Part shown: positions 25,437 to 30,133 of the stretch, one piece after another | Position numbering within the stretch: position 1 is the stretch's first letter | Layout of the letters: every line of letters begins with the position of its first letter | Assembly: GCA_035378955.1 (NCBI GenBank) | Contig: DAOSUS010000038.1 | Coordinates: 1-30,133, forward strand | Reading direction: 5' to 3' | DNA: 30,133 bases | Source of the DNA: Candidatus Hydrogenedens sp. | Lineage (GTDB): Bacteria; Hydrogenedentota; Hydrogenedentia; Hydrogenedentales; Hydrogenedentaceae | Program-made: the position numbers and the translations under genes | The notes under the pieces: generated by a model | Seen by the model: the letters and a program-made list of their open reading frames with translations, nothing else | What the model was told of the DNA's origin: nothing | The model's database searches: none

Positions 25437-27379
25437 TGTTGAACCCCTTCCGTTGATTCTTGGGCTATGAGTTGGACATCTTGTTTAATTTCCCGATTAT
25501 AAAAGAAATGAATGACTTTTTGTGCTAAGGGTGCTGCCGCAGAAGAACCATGATGCCCATGTTCTACAAGTATACATAGGGCTATTTTAGGCTTTTTATC
25601 TGTAACCCCTGCTATAAACCATGCATGGTCTTTCATTTCCCAGGGGATTTCCTCTTCGCTTTTGTATTTTTTATGATGTTCTAAGGACATAATTTGAGCA
25701 GAACCCGTTTTACCAATAACGGTAATTCCATCAACTTTAGCAAGTTTACCTGTCCCTGCCCTTGCTTCCCCTATGGATTCAACACACAATCTCATTCCAT
25801 CTATCACTATTTCTAATGTCTTCTTTGAATATATCTGTTCTTCAGGTTGAGGCGGGACAAAGTCAGCATTTAAATGAGGATATATCCGATGTCCCCCGTT
25901 GATAATAGTTGCCATCAACACGGCATTTTGTAAAGGTGTTGTAGCACAACTTCCCTGTCCAATACTCAAATTTACAGTATCCCCCGGATACCATTTTTGT
26001 TCCCATATAGGTTTTTGAGCATTTATTTTTGCTTTCCATGCACGGTCTGGAATTAACCCCGACACTTCACCCGGTAAATCAATACCTGTTTTTTCTCCCA
26101 GGCCTATTTTGTGGCAATACTCTGATATAGCATCAATTCCTAATTTAAGACCTACATTATAAAAAAATACATCACAGGAATAAGCAAGGGCTTCACGAAC
26201 TGTAACCGAGCCATGCCCATACTTCTGCCAGCATTTCCATTCTCTACCGGTCCCACCAATTTTGAATGACCCCGGACAGAAAAAGGTGGTCTTCGGAGTA
26301 ATAACCCCTTTTTCAAGAGCAGTTGCAGCAAGAAATACTTTAAATACAGAACCGGGCGGATATTGCTCACTTATGGCACGATTTGTCATTCGATTAGGTT
26401 GGTTGTTCTGTAAAAGTTCCAATCTTTCAGCATCTTTCCCTTTAGTAACAAATATATTCGGGTCATAATTAGGACTACTTGCCATTGCCAAAACGGCTCC
26501 TGTGTCTGCGTCTAAAACAACTATGGACCCCGGTTGACTTGCCAGCAAATCCTCGCAGAGTTTTTGCAGTTCAATATCCAAAGTTAAGACGAGGTTTTTA
26601 CCCGGCGTTGGTAGTTGACGAAGCCCTGTCTCTTCAGTTAATAAGTGCCCTCGTGTATCTTTTCGAACAAGAAGCAGATTTCCATAGCGGTCTGTGCGTA
26701 ATTGAGGTCTCCCGGATGCATATTTTGTAACGGTCATATATCCGTCAATTCCTTTGAGAATATTTTCATAATACCGCTCAATTCCAGTCCTTCCAATAAA
26801 ATCACCAGGAAAATACTTTCCTTCATATAGAACCAGTTCATCACTATTTGTTTCATTTATATACCCGATAATCTGCCCCGCTGTATTTCCTAATGGGTAT
26901 CTTCTTTGAGGTTGAACGGTAACATATACCCCAGGAAGTTGAAAATTATTTTCCTCAATCCGTATCCAATCAGAACGAGATATATCTCTTTTGAGTGTTA
27001 TTTGCGTAAAAGGTTCTGTTTTAAAATTTTCAACTTGTTCTAAAACCCAGAAAGAAGGAACATTAATAAGTTTTTCTAAAGTTTCTGCAACACTTTTATA
27101 TCGGTTTGACGGACAATCTCCGGGAACAAATATCACATCTGCTGAAGGGCGATTATCTGCCAAAATGGTTCCATCTTTTGTAAGTATTTTCCCACGGTCG
27201 GCTTTCATTCGTTGAGGCCAGATACGATTATTTTCTGCCTTTTCTCGATAAAGTTCCGCATCTCGCACCTGTATCGTCCACAAACGGAATATGAGAATTG
27301 CCATACTAAAAATTACAAGGAATATGACCAATGAGAAACGGTAAAAAAAATTCTTTTGTGTCGTATGGTTCCTATTCAT
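25433..27379 (-). CDS. mrdA: Penicillin-binding protein 2 (elongation transpeptidase)
   Basis: I place the start at the ATG at 27379, one base after the mreD stop, giving 648 residues; an upstream in-frame extension would overlap mreD. An N-terminal cytoplasmic stub and one membrane helix (about 13-34) lead into the pedestal (RGKILTKDGTILADN) and the transpeptidase domain. The active site shows S344-V-F-K347 in QYPPGSVFK, SCD at S401 and K557-T-G in VIGKTGSAQ. It cross-links new peptidoglycan in the outer leaflet of the cytoplasmic membrane and pairs with RodA, whose gene overlaps its stop codon by 4 bases. Length and motif order are those of class B PBP2 proteins. Confidence 0.94.
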   Translation of the reverse strand: MNRNHTTQKNFFYRFSLVIFLVIFSMAILIFRLWTIQVRDAELYREKAENNRIWPQRMKADRGKILTKDGTILADNRPSADVIFVPGDCPSNRYKSVAETLEKLINVPSFWVLEQVENFKTEPFTQITLKRDISRSDWIRIEENNFQLPGVYVTVQPQRRYPLGNTAGQIIGYINETNSDELVLYEGKYFPGDFIGRTGIERYYENILKGIDGYMTVTKYASGRPQLRTDRYGNLLLVRKDTRGHLLTEETGLRQLPTPGKNLVLTLDIELQKLCEDLLASQPGSIVVLDADTGAVLAMASSPNYDPNIFVTKGKDAERLELLQNNQPNRMTNRAISEQYPPGSVFKVFLAATALEKGVITPKTTFFCPGSFKIGGTGREWKCWQKYGHGSVTVREALAYSCDVFFYNVGLKLGIDAISEYCHKIGLGEKTGIDLPGEVSGLIPDRAWKAKINAQKPIWEQKWYPGDTVNLSIGQGSCATTPLQNAVLMATIINGGHRIYPHLNADFVPPQPEEQIYSKKTLEIVIDGMRLCVESIGEARAGTGKLAKVDGITVIGKTGSAQIMSLEHHKKYKSEEEIPWEMKDHAWFIAGVTDKKPKIALCILVEHGHHGSSAAAPLAQKVIHFFYNREIKQDVQLIAQESTEGVQH

Positions 27380-27380
27380 A

Positions 27381-27896
27381 TTATTTCCCCGGAGAATATG
27401 CTGAGAAAAAATCTGTAAATCGGAAAATCTGTTGTAATAACCAGAAAACAAAAGGAGTCATTAATGCACTATAAAAAGCAGATGGCACTGTGTTTATAAA
27501 AATTACATAAGTAAAATTTGTATAAGGGTCCTGAAGATATACAATTATATTAAATAAGATACCATGTAAAATAGCACCACCAAAAACCAATGCCGATTTA
27601 ATAGCCGGATGTTCACTGATTAACCGCCCGGATAATTTACCAAAAATAAAACCTGTAATCACAAGACAGAGGATATGATGCCCCAGTGGGGTGTTACTTG
27701 CAATGTCCTGATATATCCCGGCAAATAAACCTGTAAACATAGCCCGCTCTTCACCATAGAATAAAGCAAAATAAATTACCATAATCAATCCGAGGTCAGG
27801 AGTTACCCCCTGAACCCTTAATATATCCGGCCAGCCGGTTTGCAATACAGAGAGAATTAGAACAATTATTATCCAGATAATATGATTAATGTTCAT
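27381..27896 (-). CDS. mreD: Rod shape-determining protein MreD
   Basis: This 171-residue integral membrane protein has five or six hydrophobic segments and the MreD pattern: an N-terminal helix, TPDLGLIMVIYFALFYGEE near residues 32-50, then GLFAGIYQDIASNTPLGHHIL with the small-residue and Asp pattern, and a C-terminal LLQQIFRF. MreD is a membrane component of the elongasome between MreC and PBP2/RodA. Identification rests on both the pattern and its place between mreC and mrdA. It follows mreC by 15 bases and ends one base before the mrdA ATG. No strong Shine-Dalgarno is visible, so coupling to mreC translation is likely. Confidence 0.88.
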   Translation of the reverse strand: MNINHIIWIIIVLILSVLQTGWPDILRVQGVTPDLGLIMVIYFALFYGEERAMFTGLFAGIYQDIASNTPLGHHILCLVITGFIFGKLSGRLISEHPAIKSALVFGGAILHGILFNIIVYLQDPYTNFTYVIFINTVPSAFYSALMTPFVFWLLQQIFRFTDFFSAYSPGK

Positions 27897-27911
27897 GGAT
27901 TAAGACTCTTA

Positions 27912-28841
27912 TTAGGGTGCTAACAATTCCTGTATTGGGGTTTGGGATTCTGTTTTCTCATTATCTATTTTCCCTTCATTTATATGGGCATTATCATAAT
28001 CCGCAATATTCAATGGGTCTATTTTGTCGAGTATAATAAAAACACAATCCAGTTTATATGGGTCTACTATGAGGGTTATATCGGCACTTTTCCATAGTGT
28101 TCCCGATTCATGAATTGCCTGAATAATCCCGATAGGCAATCCCGGTGGAAAGGTGCTTTCCGAACTGGTGACTACATAATCTCCAACACGAACTTTGTCA
28201 TATATATCAATATAATTCATGGTGCAAATTTTGCGTAAATCCCCAGAGGGATAAATGACACCATCATAAGGGTGTAATCTTTCGCGTTGTATCATGGCTC
28301 CAATTCGGCATTCACGATGATGTAATGTTGCAACGACGGACGAAAATAGAGAAGTTTCTATTATAATTCCCACAACACCTTCCGGGACCACTACAGGTTG
28401 AGAAATAGAAATGCCATCACGGGAACCGCGGTCTATTCGCAAGGCTCCTTGATAAGTCTCTAAAACATTTGCCTGCAATAATTTTAAGGACTTCCATTCC
28501 TCCGGAAGAGTTGCCATTTTTAGTTTCTTCTCCAATTGATAATTTTTTTCCCCTTTCTCAATAAGGGCTAATCGTAATCGAAGGATGTCCTCTTTCAATG
28601 TTTTATTTTCATTTTTCAAATAATCGGTTTCAAAGAAAACAGTCACAATATAATCTAAAAATTTTCCCGTTTGTGCTTTTAAGCTTATTAGAGGATGGGT
28701 TGTTAAATAAATTCCTTGTTTAAGGAAATTACGGATAGGAGTTGAGGGTGTTTCTGTAAGGAGAGAGATAATACATAATAAGCATATTACCACAAAAATA
28801 ATGGTTGACCGATATGCTTTTGATGTATCTAATGTATTCAT
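27912..28841 (-). CDS. mreC: Rod shape-determining protein MreC
   Basis: This 309-residue protein has a short cytoplasmic N-terminus, one membrane helix (about 12-29), a coiled coil (about 72-108) and the periplasmic beta-domain of MreC. That domain includes RIDRGSRDGISISQPVV, VVGIIIETS, HRECRIGAMIQR, GDYVVTSSESTFPPGLPIG and a final strand ITLIVDPYKLDCVFII. MreC assembles on the periplasmic face and activates PBP2 for elongation. A 25-residue acidic tail follows the domain. It lies 86 bases downstream of mreB in the same operon. The spacer holds no evident terminator. Confidence 0.94.
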   Translation of the reverse strand: MNTLDTSKAYRSTIIFVVICLLCIISLLTETPSTPIRNFLKQGIYLTTHPLISLKAQTGKFLDYIVTVFFETDYLKNENKTLKEDILRLRLALIEKGEKNYQLEKKLKMATLPEEWKSLKLLQANVLETYQGALRIDRGSRDGISISQPVVVPEGVVGIIIETSLFSSVVATLHHRECRIGAMIQRERLHPYDGVIYPSGDLRKICTMNYIDIYDKVRVGDYVVTSSESTFPPGLPIGIIQAIHESGTLWKSADITLIVDPYKLDCVFIILDKIDPLNIADYDNAHINEGKIDNEKTESQTPIQELLAP

Positions 28842-28927
28842 TTTTTTATTAGATTTTAATATATATTAAAACTTTTTACCCTCTTCTCACTTCATACAAT
28901 TATGTTACAAGAACAAGTTGAACAAAA

Positions 28928-29956
28928 TTAAAGTTTTTCTTCGGGGTAGTTTTTCAATTCTTCGAGGAATTTTCCTCCACCAAGCACGACTGCTGAGAGA
29001 GGGTCTTCTGCAATAGATACATGAAGCCCTGTTTCTTTAGAAAGCAATTGGTCTAATCCTCTAAGGAGAGCACCACCTCCGGCGAGGATAACGCCACGGT
29101 CCACAATATCTGCTGACAATTCAGGGGGAGTTCGTTCAAGTGTATAACGAACGGCTTCTATAATCTGGCTGACAGGGTCTTTTAAAGACTCCCGAATCTC
29201 TTCCGATGTGATTGTAATAATTCGAGGCAATCCCAATACCTGGTCTCTTCCTTTTACTTGCAATTCAAGTTCTTGTTTCAAAGGAAAAGCCGAACCGATA
29301 GCTATTTTTATTTCTTCTGCAGTTCGTTCCCCAATCATCATATTATACGAACGTTTCATGTGATTAATAATAGCCTGGTCCATTTCATCACCCGCTGTGC
29401 GGACAGATTTCGAAAAGACAATACCCCCTAAAGAAATTACGGCTACTTCGGTTGTTCCCCCACCAATATCTACAATCATACTTCCTTGAGGTTCATGAAC
29501 AGGTAGTCCTGCTCCAATTGCTGCTGCCATAGGTTCTTCAATAATATATACCTTCTTGGCACCGGCTTGCATAGCACTTTCCGTTACCGCTCTTCGCTCT
29601 ACAGCTGTTATGCCCGAAGGAACGCCCACGGCCACACGAGGCCAAATGAGCCGACGGCGGTTATGAACCTTCTGAATAAAATATCGAAGCATTTGCTGTG
29701 TCGTTTCAAAGTCTGCTATAACGCCATCTTTCATTGGACGAATAGCTACGATATTGCCCGGAGTGCGACCAATCATATTTTTGGCTTCATTCCCTACTGC
29801 TCGAACCCTTCCGGTATCTTTATTAATTGCTACCACAGAAGGTTCACTTAAAACAATACCCTGTCCTTTTACATAGACAAGCGTATTGGCTGTCCCTAAA
29901 TCTATAGCCATATCGTGGGAAAATAACCACGGTATTTGTCGAACCATTTGTAACAC
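28928..29956 (-). CDS. mreB: Actin-like rod shape protein MreB
   Basis: This 342-residue actin fold has the phosphate-1 loop DLGTANT (D19), EPMAAAIG (141-148), phosphate-2 loop DIGGGTTE (163-170), SEEIRESL and the adenosine motif GGGALLRGLD. MreB filaments on the inner membrane face position the elongation machinery. The N-terminal MLQMVRQIPWLFSHD resembles the membrane-binding amphipathic helix. I chose the GTG at 29956 because AGGAG lies 9 bases before it; the ATG three codons later would be 18 bases away. It is the first gene of mreB-mreC-mreD-mrdA-rodA-rng. Confidence 0.96.
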   Translation of the reverse strand: MLQMVRQIPWLFSHDMAIDLGTANTLVYVKGQGIVLSEPSVVAINKDTGRVRAVGNEAKNMIGRTPGNIVAIRPMKDGVIADFETTQQMLRYFIQKVHNRRRLIWPRVAVGVPSGITAVERRAVTESAMQAGAKKVYIIEEPMAAAIGAGLPVHEPQGSMIVDIGGGTTEVAVISLGGIVFSKSVRTAGDEMDQAIINHMKRSYNMMIGERTAEEIKIAIGSAFPLKQELELQVKGRDQVLGLPRIITITSEEIRESLKDPVSQIIEAVRYTLERTPPELSADIVDRGVILAGGGALLRGLDQLLSKETGLHVSIAEDPLSAVVLGGGKFLEELKNYPEEKL

Positions 29957-30033
29957 AGGATTTTTCTCCTAATTTTTTTTGTTTATTAAATATTACGATA
30001 TAAGAGAATAGAGTCTTTAAAATTTGAGGTTTT

Positions 30034-30042
30034 ATTATACCA
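30034..30042 (-). promoter_or_regulatory. Extended -10 promoter of the mre operon
   Basis: Read on the minus strand, TGGTATAAT is an exact extended -10 (TGnTATAAT), about 80 bases upstream of the mreB GTG. A weak TTACAA lies 18 bases further upstream. The leader between this element and the ribosome site AGGAG (29970-29966) is AT-rich with no visible structure. Confidence 0.5.
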
Positions 30043-30133
30043 AAATTGTAAAGTTTTTTGTAATTGTATTACCAACTTAATTTGCACAAAAAATCCATTT
30101 TGATATTAATTGCTCTATGAAAACAATTTATGC

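Overview
The window is about 30 kb of low-GC bacterial chromosome, estimated by eye at 35-40% GC. It encodes a Gram-negative-type cell: an OmpA-like periplasmic protein, BamE-like repeats, Sec signal peptides and a full rod-shape (MreBCD/PBP2/RodA) operon. A large DUF1559-type prepilin-like protein with a C-terminal PGG...DGH motif, a LamG/DUF1080-like secreted protein and a sulfatase-fold enzyme suggest the Planctomycetes/Lentisphaerae/Hydrogenedentota/Sumerlaeota neighbourhood. Candidatus Hydrogenedentota is my best guess, from recalled resemblance only. I saw no rRNA, tRNA, CRISPR array, insertion sequence or phage gene.

Layout. 1-1211 (+) is the 3' part of an acidic protein with two BamE-like repeats, followed by an enolase-superfamily enzyme (1242-2651). 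5987-2631 (-) is a tightly overlapping operon: BtuF-like binding protein, BtuD-like ATPase, BtuC-like permease and a uridine-kinase-like P-loop kinase. 6176-9658 (+) is a 1160-residue GH13 alpha-amylase-family protein, converging on a secreted LamG-like protein (10383-9667, -). 10579-11595 (+) is a DUF1559 prepilin-like gene broken by one in-frame TAA. 11796-12443 (+) is an OmpA-domain protein closed by a strong intrinsic terminator. 12701-16238 (+) is a compact three-gene operon: class III aminotransferase, HAL2/CysQ-like phosphatase, COG2907-like flavoprotein. 21314-16248 (-) holds a nitrilase homolog, a sulfatase-fold protein, a GT39 membrane glycosyltransferase broken by one in-frame TAG, and a HEAT-like secreted protein. 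21679-22647 (+) is a stand-alone MshEN (T2SSE_N) domain protein. 29956-22677 (-) is mreB-mreC-mreD-mrdA-rodA-rng.

How the genes work together. The mre operon is the elongation machinery for lateral peptidoglycan, with RNase G at its end. The btuFDC-like genes probably import a corrinoid (or less likely a siderophore), and the coupled kinase may act on a salvage intermediate. The aminotransferase-phosphatase-flavoprotein operon looks like an uncharacterised small-molecule pathway and is my main candidate for an undescribed system.

Several proteins depart from family consensus at key residues: the kinase P-loop Thr, the nitrilase Cys, the sulfatase formylglycine site, the OmpA-domain Asp and the GH13 region IV His. 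Two genes carry a single in-frame stop. Whether these are real biology, gene decay or consensus-sequence errors is the main open question.
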